From positions 124,001 through 188,000 of the forward strand of contig JAIBAN010000002.1 of assembly GCA_019695185.1 (NCBI GenBank): DNA of 64,000 bases, read 5' to 3'. Under the pieces are notes generated by a model that was given only the letters and a program-made list of their open reading frames with translations, ran no database searches and had not been told where the DNA came from. The position numbers and the translations under genes are program-made. This stretch comes from Blastocatellia bacterium (GTDB lineage Bacteria; Acidobacteriota; Blastocatellia; Chloracidobacteriales; Chloracidobacteriaceae). Shown here piece after piece: positions 9,168 to 15,968 of the stretch (its first letter is position 1; each line of letters begins with the position of its first letter).

Positions 9168-9902
9168 TTATGGAGTTTCTGCGGGCGGCACAGGACTGTT
9201 TTGCAGTGCAATAACGTCCACCAACTGCCCCACCACCGCTTCCGGTGTCAAATCTGAGGTATCCACCACCAGCGCATCGGGTGCGACCACCAATGGTGCA
9301 ACGGCTCGGTTTCGGTCACGCTCGTCACGCTCGGCGACCGCAGCGCGGGTTGCTGCAAGGGTGACTTCCCTCCCCCGATTGCATTCCTCCTGAAAGCGCC
9401 GTTGGCTGCGTGCCTCAAGTGAAGCTTCCAGGAAAAATTTCACATCGGCATTGGGAAAAACATGAGTTCCAATATCACGGCCATCCATCACAATCCGCCC
9501 CTCGGTTCCCATTGCCCGCTGCTGGGCTACCAAAGCCGCCCGCACCCCAACCACAGCAGCCACCACCGAAGCCCATTGACTGACTTCCGGCGTCCGGATT
9601 TGCGTGGTGATATCCTCCCCGTCAACCAGCACATGCAGGTCAAAGGGCTCCCCCTGAAGCCGTAAGACGGTGATTTCAGCCAGCCGGGTCAATTGGGCTT
9701 CCTGGCCCAACGTCAGTGGCTGACTGTTTCCGTCACAAGGTAAAACACCTTGCTGCAAGCCTTTCCAGGCAATTGCCCGGTACATCGCACCGGTATCAAT
9801 ATAGAGGGCGTGCAATCGTTGGGCCAGCAGTTTGCCAACAGTGCTTTTGCCGGCCCCAGCCGGACCATCAATGGCAACTACAAGTTTTTCAGGTAATTCC
9901 AT
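9168..9902 (-). CDS. cmk: Cytidylate kinase
   Basis: CMP/dCMP kinase phosphorylates (d)CMP with ATP in the cytoplasm. The Walker A motif GPAGAGKSTVGK is near the N-terminus, followed by YIDTGAMYRA, the CMP-binding MDGRDIGTHVFP and the lid arginines in RDERDRNR. I chose the ATG at 9902 (244 residues, close to the usual ~225) because GGGTGAGAG precedes it and the domain starts four residues later. The frame is open back to an ATG at 10073, but those 57 residues match nothing I recognise in the family and that ATG has no ribosome site. The bacilliredoxin gene is upstream on the same strand. Confidence 0.93.
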   Translation of the reverse strand: MELPEKLVVAIDGPAGAGKSTVGKLLAQRLHALYIDTGAMYRAIAWKGLQQGVLPCDGNSQPLTLGQEAQLTRLAEITVLRLQGEPFDLHVLVDGEDITTQIRTPEVSQWASVVAAVVGVRAALVAQQRAMGTEGRIVMDGRDIGTHVFPNADVKFFLEASLEARSQRRFQEECNRGREVTLAATRAAVAERDERDRNRAVAPLVVAPDALVVDTSDLTPEAVVGQLVDVIALQNSPVPPAETP

Positions 9903-10171
9903 AATGCTCTCACCCGCCGGGGGAACCGGGCGATAGAGTGGAAACCGATTGCAGGCCACTTCAATCCGAAAAAACCTGCGAGGTTCAAGTGTTTCCAGCC
10001 ATTGAGCCACGGGCGTATCCCATTTTCCCGGAAAAGCTGTTCCTTCAAACAGAAAACCCTGCTGACTGCTCATCCGGACCCGTTTTGGGCTTGGCCACCA
10101 CGGCCCGGCAGGAGGAGATTCAACAGGGCTCTCTGGATAACGTCACCGTGTGAACAGAAACAAGCGGGTTC

Positions 10172-10627
10172 CTAGCTTCCACTGGAAACCGATTTTTCGG
10201 CTACGGTGCAATGTGTATTGAAAGCCTGAATTAAATCCTGGGCAATGGCCTGTGCCGAACGATGCTCAATTTGATGCCGTTCGAGCTTGAAGACCACTTC
10301 GCCATCCTTGAGGAGCCACATGGAAGGGGAACTTGGGGCAAACCCTCTGAAATAGGTCCGGGCTTGTTCTGTCGCTTCCCGGTCCTGACCGGCAAAGACG
10401 GTTGTGATGTGGTCCGGCACCGCCGCGTTTTTGAGCGCCATGACGGCACCGGGCCGGGCCGCACCAGCGGCGCAACCGCAAACGGAATTGACAATGACAA
10501 ACACCGTCCCGTTGTCCTGGCCCAGTACGGTGTCCACTTCCTGCGGTGTCCGCAGTTCACGAACCCCATTTTGGGTCAGTTCGTCGCGCATTGCTTGCAG
10601 CGCTCGTTCCATATTGAACGGATACAT
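10172..10627 (-). CDS. Bacilliredoxin, BrxA/BrxB family
   Basis: The 151-residue thioredoxin-fold protein carries the characteristic Cys50-Gly-Cys52 motif in NSVCGCAAGAARPG, where most bacterial thioredoxins have CxxC. Other family features are the N-terminal YPFNMERA, the FAGQDREATEQAR helix region and the conserved APSSPSMWLLKDGE segment. In Firmicutes these proteins remove bacillithiol from S-thiolated proteins. Outside bacillithiol producers the partner thiol is unknown, so the substrate is left open. Length is normal (~145). It sits between cmk and the LysW-like gene, all on the minus strand. Confidence 0.92.
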   Translation of the reverse strand: MYPFNMERALQAMRDELTQNGVRELRTPQEVDTVLGQDNGTVFVIVNSVCGCAAGAARPGAVMALKNAAVPDHITTVFAGQDREATEQARTYFRGFAPSSPSMWLLKDGEVVFKLERHQIEHRSAQAIAQDLIQAFNTHCTVAEKSVSSGS

Positions 10628-10670
10628 AACTTGCTTACCTCAACTTCAAAAAAATTTCATTGACGACCGG

Positions 10671-10689
10671 GAATACCCACTCGGTATTC
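10671..10689 (-). terminator. Short hairpin behind the LysW-like gene
   Basis: GAATACC at 10671-10677 and GGTATTC at 10683-10689 form a 7-bp stem with a 5-nt loop just after the stop of the minus-strand LysW-like gene. No adjacent T-run follows, so termination is only a possibility. Confidence 0.3.
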
Positions 10690-10697
10690 AAAGGCGA

Positions 10698-10889
10698 TTA
10701 CAGTTCGTCGTCGTCATCGTAATCGTCATCGTAGTCGTCCTCTTCATCGCGCAAATCCAATTCGATGGGGTCCAGTCCGACCAGCACCAACTCCGCCCCG
10801 CATTCGTCACATTCGATATAATCGCCTTTGTCGGCTTCTTCACTCACATGCACATCGGCCCCGCATTCCGGGCAACCACCTCTTGGCAT
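10698..10889 (-). CDS. LysW-like acidic zinc-ribbon protein lacking the EDWGE tail
   Basis: The start at ATG 10889 follows a strong GAGGAG site; a longer frame upstream has none. The 63-residue product has a four-cysteine zinc ribbon (C6, C9, C27, C30) and the IECDECGAEL and LVGLDPIEL segments typical of LysW, the amino-group carrier protein of lysine/arginine synthesis. True carriers end in EDWGE, whose last Glu is the attachment site. This one ends in a run of Asp (YDDDYDDDDEL), so the carrier role is doubtful. No lysX, lysZ, lysY or lysJ gene is nearby. It may be a structural paralogue of unknown function. Confidence 0.8.
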   Translation of the reverse strand: MPRGGCPECGADVHVSEEADKGDYIECDECGAELVLVGLDPIELDLRDEEDDYDDDYDDDDEL

Positions 10890-11045
10890 ATCCAGCTCCT
10901 CAGCAGAAAAAATGATTTTTCGAAAATGGAATTTCGAGAAAGCGGCCTGGAAGAACAACCGCCCGCAAAAGCCCGCCCACTCTAATGCAACGCCTGCGCC
11001 TCATGCAAGCAGTATCAGCCTAAAAATCAAGCCAGTTCTTTCCAA

Positions 11046-11145
11046 GGACTGAGGACTGAGGACTGAGGACTGAGCCTTAAAATGAGGGGGAAATCCCTCA
11101 GACAGCCAAAAACCACCTTGGCCCTTAGTCCTCAGTCCGCAGTCC
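11046..11145. repeat. Paired inverted heptad arrays (GGACTGA)4 / (TCAGTCC)3
   Basis: GGACTGA is repeated four times at 11046-11074 and the inverted unit lies at 11125-11145 in three imperfect copies. The spacer is about 50 bp. The pair lies in the upstream region of accA. Confidence 0.9.
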
Positions 11146-11231
11146 TGGTTTTCCTCCCTGGACTGCTTAGGCAGAGTTGGATAGAGTGTGACTTCATTCT
11201 CATCAATTCCTTTCCTTTCCGAAACATCATT

Positions 11232-12215
11232 ATGGCAACCTCACAATCGCAACTGGCTGTTGAACTGCGCGAACTGGAAGACAAGGTCGCCCGGTTGCAA
11301 CTCCTGCCCCACACACCCACACAAGCCCGCGAACTGGAAGACCTCAAGCACCGCATCGAGGAATTGCAGGGGGAAATCCTTGGCTCCCAGGGAACCCAGC
11401 AGATTCCGACCGCGATGGACCGGGTCAAACTGGCCCGCCATCCCGACCGGCCCTACGCCTTGGATTTCATCAAGGAACTCTTTACCGATTTCCACGAAAT
11501 CCACGGGGACCGGCGCTATGCCGACGACCCGGCCATTGTGTGCGGTTTTGCCTATTTCAACCAGACGCCGGTGATGGTGATTGGCCAGCAAAAGGCGAAT
11601 CTGGACAGCCGGAAAATGGCGGACCGGAAATATCGCAATTTTGGCATGCCCAAACCCGAAGGGTACCGGAAGGCATTGCGGGTGATGCAGTTGGCAGCCA
11701 AGTTCAACCGTCCCATTATTACCCTGATTGACACGCCGGGAGCCTACCCTGGAATTGACGCCGAAGAACGCGGACAGGCCGAAGCCATCGCCCGCAACCT
11801 GATTGAAATGGCCCGCTTGCCGGTGCCCATCATTGCCACTGTGATTGGTGAAGGCGGTTCCGGCGGAGCCCTGGCCATCGGCGTGGCCGACCGGGTGAAC
11901 ATGCTCGAAAACGCGGTCTATTCCGTGATTACCCCCGAAGGCTGTGCCGCCATTCTCTGGAAAGACTCGGCCAAAGCCGACCGGGCTGCCGCCAGCATGA
12001 AAATCACCGCTGGAGAGTTGAAGGTTTTCAACCTGATTGACGACGTGGTTCCCGAACCGGGCGGTGGAGCCCATATCAACTACCAGGCTGCCGCCGAAGC
12101 CCTGCGCCCCGTGCTGGCTCGCCAACTGGCCGAACTAGGTGAGCTTTCCGTCGCCGAACGGCTTTCCCAACGCTATGAAAAATTCCGCCGGATGGGAGCG
12201 TTTGAAGAACTCTAG
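11232..12215 (+). CDS. accA: Acetyl-CoA carboxylase carboxyltransferase, alpha subunit
   Basis: AccA with AccD moves the carboxyl group from biotin to acetyl-CoA, the committed step of fatty acid synthesis. The 327-residue product has the N-terminal coiled helix ([12 protein letters not shown]), [14 protein letters not shown], the PEGYRKALR segment, [11 protein letters not shown] and the glycine-rich [11 protein letters not shown] oxyanion region. I chose ATG 11232. The frame is open from 11082, but that extension contains the inverted heptad array and no family sequence. No clear ribosome site precedes either start. accD is not in the window. Confidence 0.94.
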   Translation: MATSQSQLAVELRELEDKVARLQLLPHTPTQARELEDLKHRIEELQGEILGSQGTQQIPTAMDRVKLARHPDRPYALDFIKELFTDFHEIHGDRRYADDPAIVCGFAYFNQTPVMVIGQQKANLDSRKMADRKYRNFGMPKPEGYRKALRVMQLAAKFNRPIITLIDTPGAYPGIDAEERGQAEAIARNLIEMARLPVPIIATVIGEGGSGGALAIGVADRVNMLENAVYSVITPEGCAAILWKDSAKADRAAASMKITAGELKVFNLIDDVVPEPGGGAHINYQAAAEALRPVLARQLAELGELSVAERLSQRYEKFRRMGAFEEL

Positions 12216-12228
12216 CATCCGAATGACT

Positions 12229-12540
12229 GCGGACTGAGGATGTTCCGGCATTCCGGAAGAATGCATTATGGTAGCCAGGGTATGGAGCGCCGCGGAATCC
12301 CTGGTCACAAATCCAAAGGACTGAGGACTGAGGACTGAGGACTGAGGACTGAGGATGTTCCGGCATTCCGGAAGAATGCATTATGGTAGCCAGGGTATGG
12401 AGCGCAGCGGAATCCCTGGTCACAAATCCAAAGGACTGAGGACTGAGGACTGAGGACTGAGAACTGAGGATGTTCCGGCATTCCGGAAGAATGCATTATG
12501 GTAGCCAGGGTATGGAGCGCCGCGGAATCCCTGGTCACGG
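12229..12540. repeat. 115-bp tandem repeat, three copies, with GGACTGA arrays and palindromes
   Basis: The segment starting TGTTCCGGCATTCCGGAA occurs at 12241, 12356 and 12471, an exact 115-bp period. Each copy has a palindrome (TTCCGG-CATT-CCGGAA) and a larger hairpin bounded by CCAGGG and CCCTGG. Copies are joined by four or five GGACTGA heptads. Copies differ by single bases (GCGCCGCGG versus GCGCAGCGG). It looks like a REP-type unit amplified together with a heptad array. It lies between accA and the Septu-like genes. Short open frames across it are translations of the repeat and are not genes. Confidence 0.93.
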
Positions 12541-12597
12541 ATTACCACCTTCACCGCGCTCCGGCAGGAGCGCCGGATTGCTTCCTGGGCCTGAGCT

Positions 12598-14052
12598 ATG
12601 CCAAAGAAACCATCCGCCGCCGGCAAAACACTTCCTAAAAAACCAAAACAGCAGGCGAACGGAGCACCGTCCCCAACGACGACTCCGCCGCCTGCTTATT
12701 TTTTGTCGTTGACGGTGGAAAACGTCCGTTGTTTTGGGCCGAAACAAACCCTTGATTTGTCCGATGGGAACGGGCGTCCGGCACAATGGACGGTGATTTT
12801 AGGTGAGAATGGCATTGGAAAAACAACACTTTTACAGTGTTTGGCTGGAATGGAACCAATTGTAGATCAGGCGACATTTCGAAATGGCGGAATGGAAAAA
12901 CCTGCCCTTGCTCGATTGCCAAAACTTTATTTCAACAAAATGTCATTGGACATTTCCCAATTCCTCCGCGCTGGAAAGGACAAAACCGAAATAAACGTTT
13001 CAATTGCAATGGGTGGCACCCTTGCTTCGAAGGATTTTCAAGAAAAGGCAATCGGGTCTTTGCATCTCAAAAGATACTTTGAGAACGTGTTGCGCTCCTT
13101 CAATGAAAAACCACACCTTGGATTTGATAAGCTAAATGAACTGATTTGTTACGGATACGGTGTCTCCCGCAGGATGAGGGAGGAACCTGCACGTACTGAA
13201 CCACCGGATGATTCGACGCTTTCACTTTTTTCCAGCGATGCTGTACTACGAAACTCTGAAGAGTGGTTGCTCCAACTCGACCATGAAGCTGCCAAAGGTG
13301 ATAAATCCAAAAGAACCCTATTCAAAACCGTTGAAAACCTCCTTATTGGAGGTAAAAACGGAAAGAAGTTACTCCCGGACGTTACAAATATCAGAATTGC
13401 TCCCACTCACGTTTTCGGCGTCATTGGCGAGCCTTTGAGAGTTCAGTTTGAAACCTCCTATGGTTGGGTTTTGATTTCTGAATTAAGTCACGGTTATCGA
13501 ACCGTAATCACCTGGATGGTTGATTTGGCACGCCGCTTGTTTGACCGTTATCCTGATGGTGATGCCCTTTCAAAACCAGCAATTGTGTTGGTTGATGAAT
13601 TTGATTTACACCTACATCCAAAATGGCAACGTGAATTGATTGAGTTTCTGTCAGACCGTTTTCCCAATACCCAGTTTATCGTGACGGCCCATAGCCCGCT
13701 GATTGTGCAGGCTGCGGTGAGTGCCAACGCCAACATTGCGGTTTTACAACAGGAAGGCGACCATGTTGTGATTGACCAATCACCACCTGCAATTCGAGGA
13801 TGGCGGGTTGATCAAATTCTGGCCAGCGATTTGTTTGGTGGAATCAGTCCACGTGGGCCGGAACTGGATGACCTGCTGGCACGCCGGAACGCCATTCTTT
13901 CAAAAGGGACCTTGACCGATAGCGACCATACCGAGTTGGCCGAACTCCGGCAGCAAATCGGCAAGCTCCCGACAGGTGAAACGCCGGCTGATATTGAAGC
14001 CATGGATTTGATTCACGAAGCAGCGAATTATCTCAAACAGCAAAAGAGGTAG
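12598..14052 (+). CDS. ptuA: Septu-type defence ATPase (PtuA-like)
   Basis: The 484-residue protein has a Lys/Pro-rich N-terminal tail and then an ABC/SMC-like ATPase. Walker A is at residues 69-76 (GENGIGKT). An ABC-signature-like ELSHGYRT lies near residue 300, Walker B with the family aspartate/histidine run (VDEFDLHLHP) near 330-340, and the switch TAHSPLI near 365. This is the AAA_21-type architecture of Septu PtuA, which pairs with an HNH nuclease to block phage. Such a nuclease gene starts 4 nt after the stop. Base composition is visibly more A/T-rich than accA upstream, consistent with acquisition. Naming rests on domain order and gene pairing; no search was run. Confidence 0.85.
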   Translation: MPKKPSAAGKTLPKKPKQQANGAPSPTTTPPPAYFLSLTVENVRCFGPKQTLDLSDGNGRPAQWTVILGENGIGKTTLLQCLAGMEPIVDQATFRNGGMEKPALARLPKLYFNKMSLDISQFLRAGKDKTEINVSIAMGGTLASKDFQEKAIGSLHLKRYFENVLRSFNEKPHLGFDKLNELICYGYGVSRRMREEPARTEPPDDSTLSLFSSDAVLRNSEEWLLQLDHEAAKGDKSKRTLFKTVENLLIGGKNGKKLLPDVTNIRIAPTHVFGVIGEPLRVQFETSYGWVLISELSHGYRTVITWMVDLARRLFDRYPDGDALSKPAIVLVDEFDLHLHPKWQRELIEFLSDRFPNTQFIVTAHSPLIVQAAVSANANIAVLQQEGDHVVIDQSPPAIRGWRVDQILASDLFGGISPRGPELDDLLARRNAILSKGTLTDSDHTELAELRQQIGKLPTGETPADIEAMDLIHEAANYLKQQKR

Positions 14053-14056
14053 GTTG

Positions 14057-14818
14057 ATGATTCGCATTGTGAAGCCGGGACGGTCACCTGAAATCCTCAC
14101 CGCCAAAGGCCGCCGCAGAACCCAAACCTACATTCGCAAATTCAACCAAAGCCCACAGGAATACTCCCAGGGCCAAAAGACTTTTTTCTTTGACAACGAA
14201 ATTTACGGTCATCCTTCCGTCAAGGTGGAACTCAGGTTGGCACAACACGAAAAATGTTGTTTTTGTGAAAGCATCATTGCCGAGGCTGGAGATGTGGAGC
14301 ATTTTCGCCCCAAAGGTGGCTACCGTCAGGACGAAACTGATGATTTGCATCAACCAGGATATTTTTGGCTGGCTTACGAATGGTCTAATCTGTTTCTGGC
14401 ATGTTCAACCTGTAATTCACGGCATAAGAAAAACCTGTTCCCGCTCCAAAACCCAAAGCAGCGAGTCACCACCCCCTGTTCCCAGAAAGCACTTCAACAG
14501 GAAGAACCGCTTTTTATCAATCCTGCGGAAGTTGACCCAGCGAATTACATTTCCTTTCGAGGTTGGATTCCCTTTGCAATTGCGGATAATGCTTTGGGTA
14601 AAATGACCATCTCTGCTTTGGGATTGGACCGGGAATCGCTTAATCTCAGGCGAGAAAGCCGATTTGGTTTTCTGAAACAACTTTTTGAAATCCTGCATAG
14701 TTCTTGCCCGGAGGAACTCAAACAACGTGTCCAAGACAAAATTAACCGGGAATTGCAAGATTCGGCAGAATTTGCCGCAATGGCACGAATTGCCATTAAA
14801 ACCAGTTTCCAGGAATGA
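14057..14818 (+). CDS. ptuB: Septu-type HNH endonuclease (PtuB-like)
   Basis: The start is the ATG at 14057, preceded by AGAGGTAGG inside the end of the ATPase gene, so the two are translationally linked. The 253-residue product has an HNH core with zinc cysteines C67/C70 (CCFCE), the catalytic region DVEHFRPKGG (E81-H82), then W-S-NLFLACSTCNSRHKKN with C116/C119 and the terminal His. This matches the TIGR02646-like HNH nucleases found in Septu and some retrons. No reverse transcriptase is nearby, so stand-alone Septu fits better than a retron. The C-terminal half (SALGLDRESLNLRRESR) is helical and probably contacts the ATPase. Confidence 0.85.
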   Translation: MIRIVKPGRSPEILTAKGRRRTQTYIRKFNQSPQEYSQGQKTFFFDNEIYGHPSVKVELRLAQHEKCCFCESIIAEAGDVEHFRPKGGYRQDETDDLHQPGYFWLAYEWSNLFLACSTCNSRHKKNLFPLQNPKQRVTTPCSQKALQQEEPLFINPAEVDPANYISFRGWIPFAIADNALGKMTISALGLDRESLNLRRESRFGFLKQLFEILHSSCPEELKQRVQDKINRELQDSAEFAAMARIAIKTSFQE

Positions 14819-14823
14819 GAATA

Positions 14824-15828
14824 ATGAAACAACTGATAGTGTTTCTCTTTTGGGTCTTGTGCCTTTTGTTTTCTGCTGCTCCCACTTACACCCAAACCAA
14901 TCAACCCGCTGCTTCGACGCCGCACCGTGCTGTGGCGGTCACAATTGATGATTTGCCGTTCGTCCCGCAACTCGACCCAACGACGGTCGAGACCTTGACG
15001 AAAAAGCTCCTCGGACACCTCAAAGCCGCTCAGGTTCCGGCGGTCGGGTTCGTTAATGAAGCCAAGCTCGGAAGAAACGACGAAGCCACGGCCCGCACCA
15101 AGGCGCTCAAGCTCTGGCTGGGTGCCGGGTATGAACTGGGCAACCACACCTATTCGCATCCTTACTTTTTCAAGACACCGTTGGAAAAATTCGAGCAGGA
15201 AGTGCTTCAGGGAGAGCCCGTTACCAAGGAACTGCTGGGGGAAAAAGGACAGAAAATCCGTTATTTTCGCCATCCCTTTCTGAGCACTGGTCCGGATGCC
15301 AAAACCAAGGCCGCGTTTGAAACTTTTCTGAGTGAACACGGCTACACGGTCGCTCCGGTAACGCTCGATAACTCAGACTGGCTCTTTGCCGCCGTGTATC
15401 AATATGCTTCGGAAAGAGGCGACCACGAGGCAATGCAAAAAGTCGTGGATGCCTATGTCCCTTACATCGAACAAGTGTGCGAGTTTTACGAAAAGCTCTC
15501 GCAGGATACGGTCGGCTACGAAGTCCGGCAGATACTGCTGCTGCATGCCAATGCGCTCAATGCGAACCATCTGGACAAAGTGCTGGCGGTTTTCAAACGG
15601 CGCGGGTACAAATTCATTCCGCTCCAGGAAGCGTTGCAGGATAAGGCTTATTCCCTGCCCGACACCTACATCGGCGCGAACGGTATTTCCTGGCTGCAAC
15701 GCTGGTTCATTACCAAAGGCAATAAGTTCCGCGAGGAGCCGGCCATTCCCGCCTATGTGCAAAAGAAATGGGACTTCATGGGCGAAGAGGCGCTCAAGCG
15801 GGAAAAAATCAAAACCACTGCCAAATAA
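14824..15828 (+). CDS. Secreted polysaccharide deacetylase
   Basis: A signal peptide (MKQLIVFLFWVLCLLFSAAP) is followed by a NodB-type deacetylase domain. The catalytic region AVTIDDLPF (D42, D43) and the metal-binding NHTYSHPYF (H108, H112) are visible, as is the RYFRHPFLS motif. The reaction is removal of acetyl groups from a polysaccharide such as peptidoglycan, chitin or an exopolysaccharide; the sequence does not say which. ATG 14824 gives a standard leader; an upstream ATG at 14815 overlaps the ptuB stop. The close spacing to ptuB is probably incidental, because the function is unrelated. Confidence 0.88.
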   Translation: MKQLIVFLFWVLCLLFSAAPTYTQTNQPAASTPHRAVAVTIDDLPFVPQLDPTTVETLTKKLLGHLKAAQVPAVGFVNEAKLGRNDEATARTKALKLWLGAGYELGNHTYSHPYFFKTPLEKFEQEVLQGEPVTKELLGEKGQKIRYFRHPFLSTGPDAKTKAAFETFLSEHGYTVAPVTLDNSDWLFAAVYQYASERGDHEAMQKVVDAYVPYIEQVCEFYEKLSQDTVGYEVRQILLLHANALNANHLDKVLAVFKRRGYKFIPLQEALQDKAYSLPDTYIGANGISWLQRWFITKGNKFREEPAIPAYVQKKWDFMGEEALKREKIKTTAK

Positions 15829-15846
15829 GTCTTTCAAATCATTGAT

Positions 15847-15923
15847 AAACCGCGAAATACGCGAAATACGCGAAAAAAATCCAAAACAAACTTGTTCTTA
15901 AAATTTAGCGTGTTTCACGGTTT
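15847..15923. repeat. Inverted repeat pair built on a 9-nt unit (CGCGAAATA)
   Basis: A 20-bp segment at 15847-15866 recurs inverted at 15904-15923 with three mismatches. The left arm extends into further copies of the 9-nt unit CGCGAAATA. It brackets the gap between the deacetylase and the oxidoreductase, the same layout as the heptad pairs but with a longer unit. Confidence 0.75.
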
Positions 15924-15968
15924 GAATTCTGAAAACTGTTCGCCCAGGCGAAATTTCCAAGGAGCACT

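Noticed and set aside
9903-10073. 57-residue N-terminal extension of cytidylate kinase
   Set aside because: The upstream ATG has no ribosome site, and the extension has no family similarity, whereas the ATG at 9902 has a good site.
11241-12125. 294-codon minus-strand frame opposite accA
   Set aside because: It mirrors the whole conserved accA coding region and its translation resembles no protein.
12076-12626. Several minus-strand frames with repeated 'DQGFRGAPYPGYHNAFF'
   Set aside because: They are translations of the 115-bp tandem repeat and its heptads, without ribosome sites.
12541-14818. Retron association of the ATPase/HNH pair
   Set aside because: No reverse transcriptase gene or msr/msd-like structure is nearby.
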